Shown one piece after another: positions 11,349 through 22,807 of a stretch of DNA of 64,000 nucleotides (positions within the stretch are counted from its first letter, which is position 1; the number at the start of each line of letters is the position of its first letter). A model generated the notes under the pieces. The model saw only the letters and a program-made list of their open reading frames with translations. It was not told the DNA's origin and did not search any database. Position numbers and translations under genes: made by a program. Origin of the DNA: Gavia stellata (Eukaryota > Chordata > Aves > Gaviiformes > Gaviidae). The stretch covers positions 3,665,001 through 3,729,000 of the forward strand of contig NC_082604.1 of NCBI RefSeq assembly GCF_030936135.1, written 5' to 3'.

Positions 11349-11363
11349 GGCTCGCGAGCCAAT
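11349..11363. repeat. 12-bp perfect palindrome abutting a CCAAT box, reference unit
   Basis: GGCTCGCGAGCC is a perfect inverted repeat, and its last two bases begin CCAAT (11359-11363, plus strand), ending 12 bases from the 5S sequence. It recurs on the 3' side of every gene except copy 1. In seven units (next to copies 8, 14, 15, 19, 20, 23 and 56) the palindrome reads GGCTTGCGAGCC, a CpG-to-TpG change. Confidence 0.85.
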
Positions 11364-11371
11364 AGGGGGGC

Positions 11372-11375
11372 AAAA
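11372..11375 (-). terminator. RNA polymerase III T-run terminator, reference copy
   Basis: Four T on the transcribed-sense strand (AAAA on plus) directly follow the gene's 3' GGC. This is the minimal vertebrate Pol III terminator and is present at all 60 genes. With only four T some read-through into the G-rich spacer is possible. Confidence 0.85.
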
Positions 11376-11493
11376 GCCTACAGCACCCGGTATTCCCAGG
11401 CGGTCTCCCATCCAAGTACTAACCGGGCCCGACCCTGCTTAGCTTCCGAGATCAGACGAGATCGGGCGTTCTCAGGGTGGTATGGCCGTAGGC
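11374..11493 (-). rRNA. 5S rRNA gene, copy 2 (reference copy)
   Basis: The RNA reads GCCUACGGCCAUACCACCCU at its 5' end and closes with GGGUGCUGUAGGC plus two U, giving 120 nt. The ends pair as the 5S helix I. It is transcribed leftwards by RNA polymerase III and joins the large ribosomal subunit. It differs from human 5S near positions 22-27 and has C at 69. Next gene at 797 bp. Confidence 0.98.
11397..11444 (-). promoter_or_regulatory. 5S internal control region (A box, IE, C box), reference copy
   Basis: RNA positions 50-97 hold the box A sequence AGCTAAGCAGGGTCG (50-64), the intermediate element CCCGGT (67-72) and box C from 80 (TGGATGGGAGACCGCCTG). In vertebrates these bind TFIIIA and then TFIIIC/TFIIIB. 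The same region is present in every copy, with changes only in copies 31 and 47. Confidence 0.9.
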
Positions 11494-12170
11494 ACCCCCT
11501 CCCCCGACAACAGCCCTCTCGCCACCCGCCGCCACGCTCCCCAGCACCCACGCCGCCACCACCGCCAAACCCCGACGCACCCCTCAGCCACGGCCAACAC
11601 CCACACCAACGCCTCCGCACACCCACACCCACACAACAGCCCTCCTGCCCCGACAACGGCCCTCTCCCCCGACCCCCGCCACGCTCCCACCACGCGCTAC
11701 ACCCGCCACCACCCACGGGGACGGCCCCGCGACACCCTGACGCACGCCCGGCACCCCACCACCACCCACTGCAACACCCGCACATACCCCCCGCTAACAA
11801 CAGCCCTCCTGCCCCGAGCCCTCGCACCTAAACGCCACCACGCTCCCACCCCGCGCTGCAGCCCCACCGACCCACGGGGGCGGCGCCAGGGGCACCCTCA
11901 CGCACACCTGCCCCACCACGACGACCCACTGCAACACCCGCACATACCCCCCGCTAACAACAGCCCTCCCGCCTCAACAACAGCCCTCTCGCCTACCCGC
12001 CGCCACGCTGCAGCCCACCTACGGGGCGGCGCAACATGCAACCCCGGCGCACACCTGCCCCACCACCACCACCACCCCCCCACACCTGCCCTTCCCCGAG
12101 AGCCCAGCCGCTACACCCCAACACCAAAACGGGGGCCGCCCTGGCGGCTCGCGAGCCAATAGGGGGGCAA
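11494..12170. repeat. reference long spacer with about 160-bp sub-repeats
   Basis: The spacer of one 797-bp unit is itself repetitive. The motif ACAACAGCCCTC starts at 11507, 11633, 11797, 11957 and 11977, and each block carries a CCACGCT element further on. A 45-bp direct repeat occurs at 11764-11808 and again exactly 160 bp later at 11924-11968. Losing one 160-bp step gives the 637-bp unit. The (CCA)n/C7 tract at 12058-12083 ends the spacer before the palindrome. Confidence 0.9.
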
Positions 12171-12290
12171 AAGCCTACAGCACCCGGTATTCCCAGGCGG
12201 TCTCCCATCCAAGTACTAACCGGGCCCGACCCTGCTTAGCTTCCGAGATCAGACGAGATCGGGCGTTCTCAGGGTGGTATGGCCGTAGGC
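12171..12290 (-). rRNA. 5S rRNA gene, copy 3
   Basis: Consensus gene; next gene at 797 bp. Confidence 0.97.
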
Positions 12291-12967
12291 ACCCCCTCCC
12301 CCGACAACAGCCCTCTCGCCACCCGCCGCCACGCTCCCCAGCACCCACGCCGCCACCACCGCCAAACCCCGACGCACCCCTCAGCCACGGCCAACACCCA
12401 CACCAACGCCTCCGCACACCCACACCCACACAACAGCCCTCCTGCCCCGACAACGGCCCTCTCCCCCGACCCCTGCCACGCTCCCACCACGCGCTACACC
12501 CGCCACCACCCACGGGGACGGCCCCGCGACACCCTGACGCACGCCCGGCACCCCACCACCACCCACTGCAACACCCGCACATACCCCCCGCTAACAACAG
12601 CCCTCCTGCCCCGAGCCCTCGCACCTAAACGCCACCACGCTCCCACCCCGCGCTGCAGCCCCACCGACCCACGGGGGCGGCGCCAGGGGCACCCTCACGC
12701 ACACCTGCCCCACCACGACGACCCACTGCAACACCCGCACATACCCCCCGCTAACAACAGCCCTCCCGCCTCAACAACAGCCCTCTCGCCTACCCGCCGC
12801 CACGCTGCAGCCCACCTACGGGGCGGCGCAACATGCAACCCCGGCGCACACCTGCCCCACCACCACCACCACCCCCCCACACCTGCCCTTCCCCGAGAGC
12901 CCAGCCGCTACACCCCAACACCAAAACGGGGGCCGCCCTGGCGGCTCGCGAGCCAATAGGGGGGCAA

Positions 12968-13087
12968 AAGCCTACAGCACCCGGTATTCCCAGGCGGTCT
13001 CCCATCCAAGTACTAACCGGGCCCGACCCTGCTTAGCTTCCGAGATCAGACGAGATCGGGCGTTCTCAGGGTGGTATGGCCGTAGGC
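12968..13087 (-). rRNA. 5S rRNA gene, copy 4
   Basis: Consensus gene; its promoter side is a 637-bp short unit of the rarer form (CCGCCTCAACAAC junction). Confidence 0.97.
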
Positions 13088-13604
13088 ACCCCCTCCCCCG
13101 ACAACAGCCCTCTCGCCACCCGCCGCCACGCTCCCCAGCACCCACGCCGCCACCACCGCCAAACCCCGACGCACCCCTCAGCCACGGCCAACACCCACAC
13201 CAACGCCTCCGCACACCCACACCCACACAACAGCCCTCCTGCCCCGACAACGGCCCTCTCCCCCGACCCCCGCCACGCTCCCACCACGCGCTACACCCGC
13301 CACCACCCACGGGGACGGCCCCGCGACACCCTGACGCACGCCCGGCACCCCACCACCACCCACTGCAACACCCGCACATACCCCCCGCTAACAACAGCCC
13401 TCCCGCCTCAACAACAGCCCTCTCGCCTACCCGCCGCCACGCTGCAGCCCACCTACGGGGCGGCGCAACATGCAACCCCGGCGCACACCTGCCCCACCAC
13501 CACCACCACCCCCCCACACCTGCCCTTCCCCGAGAGCCCAGCCGCTACACCCCAACACCAAAACGGGGGCCGCCCTGGCGGCTCGCGAGCCAATAGGGGG
13601 GCAA

Positions 13605-13724
13605 AAGCCTACAGCACCCGGTATTCCCAGGCGGTCTCCCATCCAAGTACTAACCGGGCCCGACCCTGCTTAGCTTCCGAGATCAGACGAGATCGGGCGT
13701 TCTCAGGGTGGTATGGCCGTAGGC
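13605..13724 (-). rRNA. 5S rRNA gene, copy 5
   Basis: Consensus gene; 797-bp unit with rare spacer variants shared only with copy 11, 4,462 bp away. Confidence 0.97.
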
Positions 13725-14401
13725 ACCCCCTCCCCCGACAACAGCCCTCTCGCCACCCGCCGCCACGCTCCCCAGCACCCACGCCGCCACCACCGCCAAA
13801 CCCCGACGCACCCCTCAGCCACGGCCAACACCCACACCAACGCCTCCGCACACCCACACCCACACAACAGCCCTCCTGCCCCGACAACGGCCCTCTCCCC
13901 CGACCCCCGCCACGCTCCCACCACGCGCTACACCCGCCACCACCCACGGGGACGGCCCCGCGACACCCTGACGCACGCCCGGCACCCCACCACCACCCAC
14001 TGCAACACCCGCACATACCTCCCGCTAACAACAGCCCTCCTGCCCCGAGCCCTCGCACCTAAACGCCACCACGCTCCCACCCCGCGCTGCAGCCCCACCG
14101 ACCCACGGGGGTGGCGCCAGGGGCACCCTCACGCACACCTGCCCCACCACGACGACCCACTGCAACACCCGCACATACCCGCCGCTAACAACAGCCCTCC
14201 CGCCCCAACAACAGCCCTCTCGCCCACCCGACGCCACGCTGCAGCCCACCTACGGGGCGGCGCAACATGCAACCCCGGCGCACACCTGCCCCACCACCAC
14301 CACCCCCCCCACACACCTGCCCTTCCCCGAGAGCCCAGCCGCTACACCCCAACACCAAAACGGGGGCCGCCCTGGCGGCTCGCGAGCCAATAGGGGGGCA
14401 A

Positions 14402-14521
14402 AAGCCTACAGCACCCGGTATTCCCAGGCGGTCTCCCATCCAAGTACTAACCGGGCCCGACCCTGCTTAGCTTCCGAGATCAGACGAGATCGGGCGTTCT
14501 CAGGGTGGTATGGCCGTAGGC
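14402..14521 (-). rRNA. 5S rRNA gene, copy 6
   Basis: Consensus gene; 637-bp short unit carrying the CACGTCCAA spacer variant. Confidence 0.97.
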
Positions 14522-15038
14522 ACCCCCTCCCCCGACAACAGCCCTCTCGCCACCCGCCGCCACGCTCCCCAGCACCCACGCCGCCACCACTGCCAAACCC
14601 CGACGCACCCCTCAGCCACGTCCAACACCCACACCAACGCCTCCGCACACCCACACCCACACAACAGCCCTCCTGCCCCGACAACGGCCCTCTCCCCCGA
14701 CCCCCGCCACGCTCCCACCACGCGCTACACCTGCCACCACCCACGGGGACGGCCCCGCGACACCCTGACGCACGCCCGGCACCCCACCACCACCCACTGC
14801 AACACCCGCACATACCCCCCGCTAACAACAGCCCTCCCGCCCCAACAACAGCCCTCTCGCCCACCCGACGCCACGCTGCAGCCCACCTACGGGGCGGCGC
14901 AACATGCAACCCCGGCGCACACCTGCCCCACCACCACCACCACCCCCCCACACCTGCCCTTCCCCGAGAGCCCAGCCGCTACACCCCAACACCAAAACGG
15001 GGGCCGCCCTGGCGGCTCGCGAGCCAATAGGGGGGCAA

Positions 15039-15158
15039 AAGCCTACAGCACCCGGTATTCCCAGGCGGTCTCCCATCCAAGTACTAACCGGGCCCGACCC
15101 TGCTTAGCTTCCGAGATCAGACGAGATCGGGCGTTCTCAGGGTGGTATGGCCGTAGGC
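15039..15158 (-). rRNA. 5S rRNA gene, copy 7
   Basis: Consensus gene; 796-bp unit. Confidence 0.97.
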
Positions 15159-15834
15159 ACCCCCTCCCCCGACAACAGCCCTCTCGCCACCCGCCGCCAC
15201 GCTCCCCAGCACCCACGCCGCCACCACCGCCAAACCCCGACGCACCCCTCAGCCACGGCCAACACCCACACCAACGCCTCCGCACACCCACACCCACACA
15301 ACAGCCCTCCTGCCCCGACAACGGCCCTCTCCCCCGACCCCCGCCACGCTCCCACCACGCGCTACACCCGCCACCACCCACGGGGACGGCCCCGCGACAC
15401 CCTGACGCACGCCCGGCACCCCACCACCACCCACTGCAACACCCGCACATACCCCCCGCTAACAACAGCCCTCCTGCCCCGAGCCCTCGCACCTAAACGC
15501 CACCACGCTCCCACCCCGCGCTGCAGCCCCACCGACCCACGGGGGCGGCGCCGGGGGCACCCTGACGCACACCTGCCCCACCACGACGACCCACTGCAAC
15601 ACCCGCACATACCCCCCGCTAACAACAGCCCTCCTGCCCCACAACAGCCCTCTCGCCCACCCGACGCCACGCTGCAGCCCACCTACGGGGCGGCGCAACA
15701 TGCAACCCCGGCGCACACCTGCCCCACCACCACCACCACCCCCCCACACCTGCCCTTCCCCGAGAGCCCAGCCGCTACACCCCAACACCAAAACGGGGGC
15801 CGCCCTGGCGGCTTGCGAGCCAATAGGGGGGCAA

Positions 15835-15954
15835 AAGCCTACAGCACCCGGTATTCCCAGGCGGTCTCCCATCCAAGTACTAACCGGGCCCGACCCTGCT
15901 TAGCTTCCGAGATCAGACGAGATCGGGCGTTCTCAGGGTGGTATGGCCGTAGGC
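15835..15954 (-). rRNA. 5S rRNA gene, copy 8
   Basis: Consensus gene; 799-bp unit with two extra C in homopolymers; the palindrome beside it is the TpG form. Confidence 0.97.
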
Positions 15955-16633
15955 ACCCCCTCCCCCGACAACAGCCCTCTCGCCACCCGCCGCCACGCTC
16001 CCCAGCACCCACGCCGCCACCACCGCCAAACCCCGACGCACCCCTCAGCCACGGCCAACACCCACACCAACGCCTCCGCACACCCACACCCACACAACAG
16101 CCCTCCTGCCCCGACAACGGCCCTCTCCCCCGACCCCCGCCACGCTCCCACCACGCGCTACACCCGCCACCACCCACGGGGACGGCCCCGCGACACCCTG
16201 ACGCACGCCCGGCACCCCACCACCACCCACTGCAACACCCGCACATACCCCCCGCTAACAACAGCCCTCCTGCCCCGAGCCCTCGCACCTAAACGCCACC
16301 ACGCTCCCACCCCGCGCTGCAGCCCCACCGACCCACGGGGGCGGCGCCAGGGGCACCCTCACGCACACCTGCCCCCACCACGACGACCCACTGCAACACC
16401 CGCACATACCCCCCGCTAACAACAGCCCTCCCGCCTCAACAACAGCCCTCTCGCCCACCCGCCGCCACGCTGCAGCCCACCTACGGGGCGGCGCAACATG
16501 CAACCCCGGCGCACACCTGCCCCACCACCACCACCACCCCCCCCACACCTGCCCTTCCCCGAGAGCCCAGCCGCTACACCCCAACACCAAAACGGGGGCC
16601 GCCCTGGCGGCTCGCGAGCCAATAGGGGGGCAA

Positions 16634-16753
16634 AAGCCTACAGCACCCGGTATTCCCAGGCGGTCTCCCATCCAAGTACTAACCGGGCCCGACCCTGCTT
16701 AGCTTCCGAGATCAGACGAGATCGGGCGTTCTCAGGGTGGTATGGCCGTAGGC
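16634..16753 (-). rRNA. 5S rRNA gene, copy 9
   Basis: Consensus gene; 637-bp short unit of the rarer junction form. Confidence 0.97.
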
Positions 16754-17270
16754 ACCCCCTCCCCCGACAACAGCCCTCTTGCCACCCGCCGCCACGCTCC
16801 CCAGCACCCACGCCGCCACCACCGCCAAACCCCGACGCACCCCTCAGCCACGTCCAACACCCACACCAACGCCTCCGCACACCCACACCCACACAACAGC
16901 CCTCCTGCCCCGACAACGGCCCTCTCCCCCGACCCCCGCCACGCTCCCACCACGCGCTACACCCGCCACCACCCACGGGGACGGCCCCGCGACACCCTGA
17001 CGCACGCCCGGCACCCCACCACCACCCACTGCAACACCCGCACATACCCCCCGCTAACAACAGCCCTCCCGCCTCAACAACAGCCCTCTCGCCTACCCGC
17101 CGCCACGCTGCAGCCCACCTACGGGGCGGCGCAACATGCAACCCCGGCGCACACCTGCCCCACCACCACCACCACCCCCCCACACCTGCCCTTCCCCGAG
17201 AGCCCAGCCGCTACACCCCAACACCAAAACGGGGGCCGCCCTGGCGGCTCGCGAGCCAATAGGGGGGCAA

Positions 17271-17390
17271 AAGCCTACAGCACCCGGTATTCCCAGGCGG
17301 TCTCCCATCCAAGTACTAACCGGGCCCGACCCTGCTTAGCTTCCGAGATCAGACGAGATCGGGCGTTCTCAGGGTGGTATGGCCGTAGGC
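17271..17390 (-). rRNA. 5S rRNA gene, copy 10
   Basis: Consensus gene; 796-bp unit. Confidence 0.97.
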
Positions 17391-18066
17391 ACCCCCTCCC
17401 CCGACAACAGCCCTCTCGCCACCCGCCGCCACGCTCCCCAGCACCCACGCCGCCACCACCGCCAAACCCCGACGCACCCCTCAGCCACGGCCAACACCCA
17501 CACCAACGCCTCCGCACACCCACACCCACACAACAGCCCTCCTGCCCCGACAACGGCCCTCTCCCCCGACCCCCGCCACGCTCCCACCACGCGCTACACC
17601 TGCCACCACCCACGGGGACGGCCCCGCGACACCCTGACGCACGCCCGGCACCCCACCACCACCCACTGCAACACCCGCACATACCCCCCGCTAACAACAG
17701 CCCTCCTGCCCCGAGCCCTCGCACCTAAACGCCACCACGCTCCCACCCCGCGCTGCAGCCCCACCGACCCACGGGGGCGGCGCCGGGGGCACCCTGACGC
17801 ACACCTGCCCCACCACGACGACCCACTGCAACACCCGCACATACCCCCCGCTAACAACAGCCCTCCTGCCCCACAACAGCCCTCTCGCCCACCCGACGCC
17901 ACGCTGCAGCCCACCTACGGGGCGGCGCAACATGCAACCCCGGCGCACACCTGCCCCACCACCACCACCACCCCCCCACACCTGCCCTTCCCCGAGAGCC
18001 CAGCCGCTACACCCCAACACCAAAACGGGGGCCGCCCTGGCGGCTCGCGAGCCAATAGGGGGGCAA

Positions 18067-18186
18067 AAGCCTACAGCACCCGGTATTCCCAGGCGGTCTC
18101 CCATCCAAGTACTAACCGGGCCCGACCCTGCTTAGCTTCCGAGATCAGACGAGATCGGGCGTTCTCAGGGTGGTATGGCCGTAGGC
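18067..18186 (-). rRNA. 5S rRNA gene, copy 11
   Basis: Consensus gene; 797-bp unit, duplicate of the copy-5 unit. Confidence 0.97.
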
Positions 18187-18863
18187 ACCCCCTCCCCCGA
18201 CAACAGCCCTCTCGCCACCCGCCGCCACGCTCCCCAGCACCCACGCCGCCACCACCGCCAAACCCCGACGCACCCCTCAGCCACGGCCAACACCCACACC
18301 AACGCCTCCGCACACCCACACCCACACAACAGCCCTCCTGCCCCGACAACGGCCCTCTCCCCCGACCCCCGCCACGCTCCCACCACGCGCTACACCCGCC
18401 ACCACCCACGGGGACGGCCCCGCGACACCCTGACGCACGCCCGGCACCCCACCACCACCCACTGCAACACCCGCACATACCTCCCGCTAACAACAGCCCT
18501 CCTGCCCCGAGCCCTCGCACCTAAACGCCACCACGCTCCCACCCCGCGCTGCAGCCCCACCGACCCACGGGGGTGGCGCCAGGGGCACCCTCACGCACAC
18601 CTGCCCCACCACGACAACCCACTGCAACACCCGCACATACCCGCCGCTAACAACAGCCCTCCCGCCCCAACAACAGCCCTCTCGCCCACCCGACGCCACG
18701 CTGCAGCCCACCTACGGGGCGGCGCAACATGCAACCCCGGCGCACACCTGCCCCACCACCACCACCCCCCCCACACACCTGCCCTTCCCCGAGAGCCCAG
18801 CCGCTACACCCCAACACCAAAACGGGGGCCGCCCTGGCGGCTCGCGAGCCAATAGGGGGGCAA

Positions 18864-18983
18864 AAGCCTACAGCACCCGGTATTCCCAGGCGGTCTCCCA
18901 TCCAAGTACTAACCGGGCCCGACCCTGCTTAGCTTCCGAGATCAGACGAGATCGGGCGTTCTCAGGGTGGTATGGCCGTAGGC
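18864..18983 (-). rRNA. 5S rRNA gene, copy 12
   Basis: Consensus gene; 637-bp short unit, duplicate of the copy-6 unit apart from a private CGCCACCACG change near 19021. Confidence 0.97.
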
Positions 18984-19500
18984 ACCCCCTCCCCCGACAA
19001 CAGCCCTCTCGCCACCCGCCACCACGCTCCCCAGCACCCACGCCGCCACCACTGCCAAACCCCGACGCACCCCTCAGCCACGTCCAACACCCACACCAAC
19101 GCCTCCGCACACCCACACCCACACAACAGCCCTCCTGCCCCGACAACGGCCCTCTCCCCCGACCCCCGCCACGCTCCCACCACGCGCTACACCTGCCACC
19201 ACCCACGGGGACGGCCCCGCGACACCCTGACGCACGCCCGGCACCCCACCACCACCCACTGCAACACCCGCACATACCCCCCGCTAACAACAGCCCTCCC
19301 GCCCCAACAACAGCCCTCTCGCCCACCCGACGCCACGCTGCAGCCCACCTACGGGGCGGCGCAACATGCAACCCCGGCGCACACCTGCCCCACCACCACC
19401 ACCACCCCCCCACACCTGCCCTTCCCCGAGAGCCCAGCCGCTACACCCCAACACCAAAACGGGGGCCGCCCTGGCGGCTCGCGAGCCAATAGGGGGGCAA

Positions 19501-19620
19501 AAGCCTACAGCACCCGGTATTCCCAGGCGGTCTCCCATCCAAGTACTAACCGGGCCCGACCCTGCTTAGCTTCCGAGATCAGACGAGATCGGGCGTTCTC
19601 AGGGTGGTATGGCCGTAGGC
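19501..19620 (-). rRNA. 5S rRNA gene, copy 13
   Basis: Consensus gene; 796-bp unit, duplicate of the copy-7 unit. Confidence 0.97.
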
Positions 19621-20296
19621 ACCCCCTCCCCCGACAACAGCCCTCTCGCCACCCGCCGCCACGCTCCCCAGCACCCACGCCGCCACCACCGCCAAACCCC
19701 GACGCACCCCTCAGCCACGGCCAACACCCACACCAACGCCTCCGCACACCCACACCCACACAACAGCCCTCCTGCCCCGACAACGGCCCTCTCCCCCGAC
19801 CCCCGCCACGCTCCCACCACGCGCTACACCCGCCACCACCCACGGGGACGGCCCCGCGACACCCTGACGCACGCCCGGCACCCCACCACCACCCACTGCA
19901 ACACCCGCACATACCCCCCGCTAACAACAGCCCTCCTGCCCCGAGCCCTCGCACCTAAACGCCACCACGCTCCCACCCCGCGCTGCAGCCCCACCGACCC
20001 ACGGGGGCGGCGCCGGGGGCACCCTGACGCACACCTGCCCCACCACGACGACCCACTGCAACACCCGCACATACCCCCCGCTAACAACAGCCCTCCTGCC
20101 CCACAACAGCCCTCTCGCCCACCCGACGCCACGCTGCAGCCCACCTACGGGGCGGCGCAACATGCAACCCCGGCGCACACCTGCCCCACCACCACCACCA
20201 CCCCCCCACACCTGCCCTTCCCCGAGAGCCCAGCCGCTACACCCCAACACCAAAACGGGGGCCGCCCTGGCGGCTTGCGAGCCAATAGGGGGGCAA

Positions 20297-20416
20297 AAGC
20301 CTACAGCACCCGGTATTCCCAGGCGGTCTCCCATCCAAGTACTAACCGGGCCCGACCCTGCTTAGCTTCCGAGATCAGACGAGATCGGGCGTTCTCAGGG
20401 TGGTATGGCCGTAGGC
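20297..20416 (-). rRNA. 5S rRNA gene, copy 14
   Basis: Consensus gene; 797-bp unit; TpG palindrome beside it, as at copy 8. Confidence 0.97.
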
Positions 20417-21093
20417 ACCCCCTCCCCCGACAACAGCCCTCTCGCCACCCGCCGCCACGCTCCCCAGCACCCACGCCGCCACCACCGCCAAACCCCGACG
20501 CACCCCTCAGCCACGGCCAACACCCACACCAACGCCTCCGCACACCCACACCCACACAACAGCCCTCCTGCCCCGACAACGGCCCTCTCCCCCGACCCCC
20601 GCCACGCTCCCACCACGCGCTACACCCGCCACCACCCACGGGGACGGCCCCGCGACACCCTGACGCACGCCCGGCACCCCACCACCACCCACTGCAACAC
20701 CCGCACATACCCCCCGCTAACAACAGCCCTCCTGCCCCGAGCCCTCGCACCTAAACGCCACCACGCTCCCACCCCGCGCTGCAGCCCCACCGACCCACGG
20801 GGGCGGCGCCAGGGGCACCCTCACGCACACCTGCCCCACCACGACGACCCACTGCAACACCCGCACATACCCCCCGCTAACAACAGCCCTCCCGCCTCAA
20901 CAACAGCCCTCTCGCCTACCCGCCGCCACGCTGCAGCCCACCTACGGGGCGGCGCAACATGCAACCCCGGCGCACACCTGCCCCACCACCACCACCACCC
21001 CCCCACACCTGCCCTTCCCCGAGAGCCCAGCCGCTACACCCCAACACCAAAACGGGGGCCGCCCTGGCGGCTTGCGAGCCAATAGGGGGGCAA

Positions 21094-21213
21094 AAGCCTA
21101 CAGCACCCGGTATTCCCAGGCGGTCTCCCATCCAAGTACTAACCGGGCCCGACCCTGCTTAGCTTCCGAGATCAGACGAGATCGGGCGTTCTCAGGGTGG
21201 TATGGCCGTAGGC
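21094..21213 (-). rRNA. 5S rRNA gene, copy 15
   Basis: Consensus gene; 797-bp unit; TpG palindrome beside it. Confidence 0.97.
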
Positions 21214-21890
21214 ACCCCCTCCCCCGACAACAGCCCTCTCGCCACCCGCCGCCACGCTCCCCAGCACCCACGCCGCCACCACCGCCAAACCCCGACGCAC
21301 CCCTCAGCCACGGCCAACACCCACACCAACGCCTCCGCACACCCACACCCACACAACAGCCCTCCTGCCCCGACAACGGCCCTCTCCCCCGACCCCCGCC
21401 ACGCTCCCACCACGCGCTACACCCGCCACCACCCACGGGGACGGCCCCGCGACACCCTGACGCACGCCCGGCACCCCACCACCACCCACTGCAACACCCG
21501 CACATACCCCCCGCTAACAACAGCCCTCCTGCCCCGAGCCCTCGCACCTAAACGCCACCACGCTCCCACCACGCGCTGCAGCCCCACCGACCCACGGGGG
21601 CGGCGCCAGGGGCACCCTCACGCACACCTGCCCCACCACGACGACCCACTGCAACACCCGCACATACCCCCCGCTAACAACAGCCCTCCCGCCTCAACAA
21701 CAGCCCTCTCGCCTACCCGCCGCCACGCTGCAGCCCACCTACGGGGCGGCGCAACATGCAACCCCGGCGCACACCTGCCCCACCACCACCACCACCCCCC
21801 CACACCTGCCCTTCCCCGAGAGCCCAGCCGCTACACCCCAACACCAAAACGGGGGCCGCCCTGGCGGCTCGCGAGCCAATAGGGGGGCAA

Positions 21891-22010
21891 AAGCCTACAG
21901 CACCCGGTATTCCCAGGCGGTCTCCCATCCAAGTACTAACCGGGCCCGACCCTGCTTAGCTTCCGAGATCAGACGAGATCGGGCGTTCTCAGGGTGGTAT
22001 GGCCGTAGGC
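21891..22010 (-). rRNA. 5S rRNA gene, copy 16
   Basis: Consensus gene; 797-bp long unit carrying the CACGTCCAA variant. Confidence 0.97.
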
Positions 22011-22687
22011 ACCCCCTCCCCCGACAACAGCCCTCTCGCCACCCGCCGCCACGCTCCCCAGCACCCACGCCGCCACCACCGCCAAACCCCGACGCACCCC
22101 TCAGCCACGTCCAATACCCACACCAACGCCTCCGCACACCCACACCCACACAACAGCCCTCCTGCCCCGACAACGGCCCTCTCCCCCGACCCCCGCCACG
22201 CTCCCACCACGCGCTACACCCGCCACCACCCACGGGGACGGCCCCGCGACACCCTGACGCACGCCCGGCACCCCACCACCACCCACTGCAACACCCGCAC
22301 ATACCCCCCGCTAACAACAGCCCTCCTGCCCCGAGCCCTCGCACCTAAACGCCACCACGCTCCCACCCCGCGCTGCAGCCACACCGACCCACGGGGGCGG
22401 CGCCGGGGGCACCCTGACGCACACCTGCCCCACCACGACGACCCACTGCAACACCCGCACATACCCCCCGCTAACAACAGCCCTCCTGCCCCACAACAGC
22501 CCTCTCGCCCACCCGCCGCCACGCTGCAGCCCACCTACGGGGCGGCGCAACATGCAACCCCGGCGCACACCTGCCCCACCACCACCACCACCCCCCCCAC
22601 ACCTGCCCTTCCCCGAGAGCCCAGCCGCTACACCCCAACACCAAAACGGGGGCCGCCCTGGCGGCTCGCGAGCCAATAGGGGGGCAA

Positions 22688-22807
22688 AAGCCTACAGCAC
22701 CCGGTATTCCCAGGCGGTCTCCCATCCAAGTACTAACCGGGCCCGACCCTGCTTAGCTTCCGAGATCAGACGAGATCGGGCGTTCTCAGGGTGGTATGGC
22801 CGTAGGC
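22688..22807 (-). rRNA. 5S rRNA gene, copy 17
   Basis: Consensus gene; 797-bp long unit carrying the CACGTCCAA variant. Confidence 0.97.
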
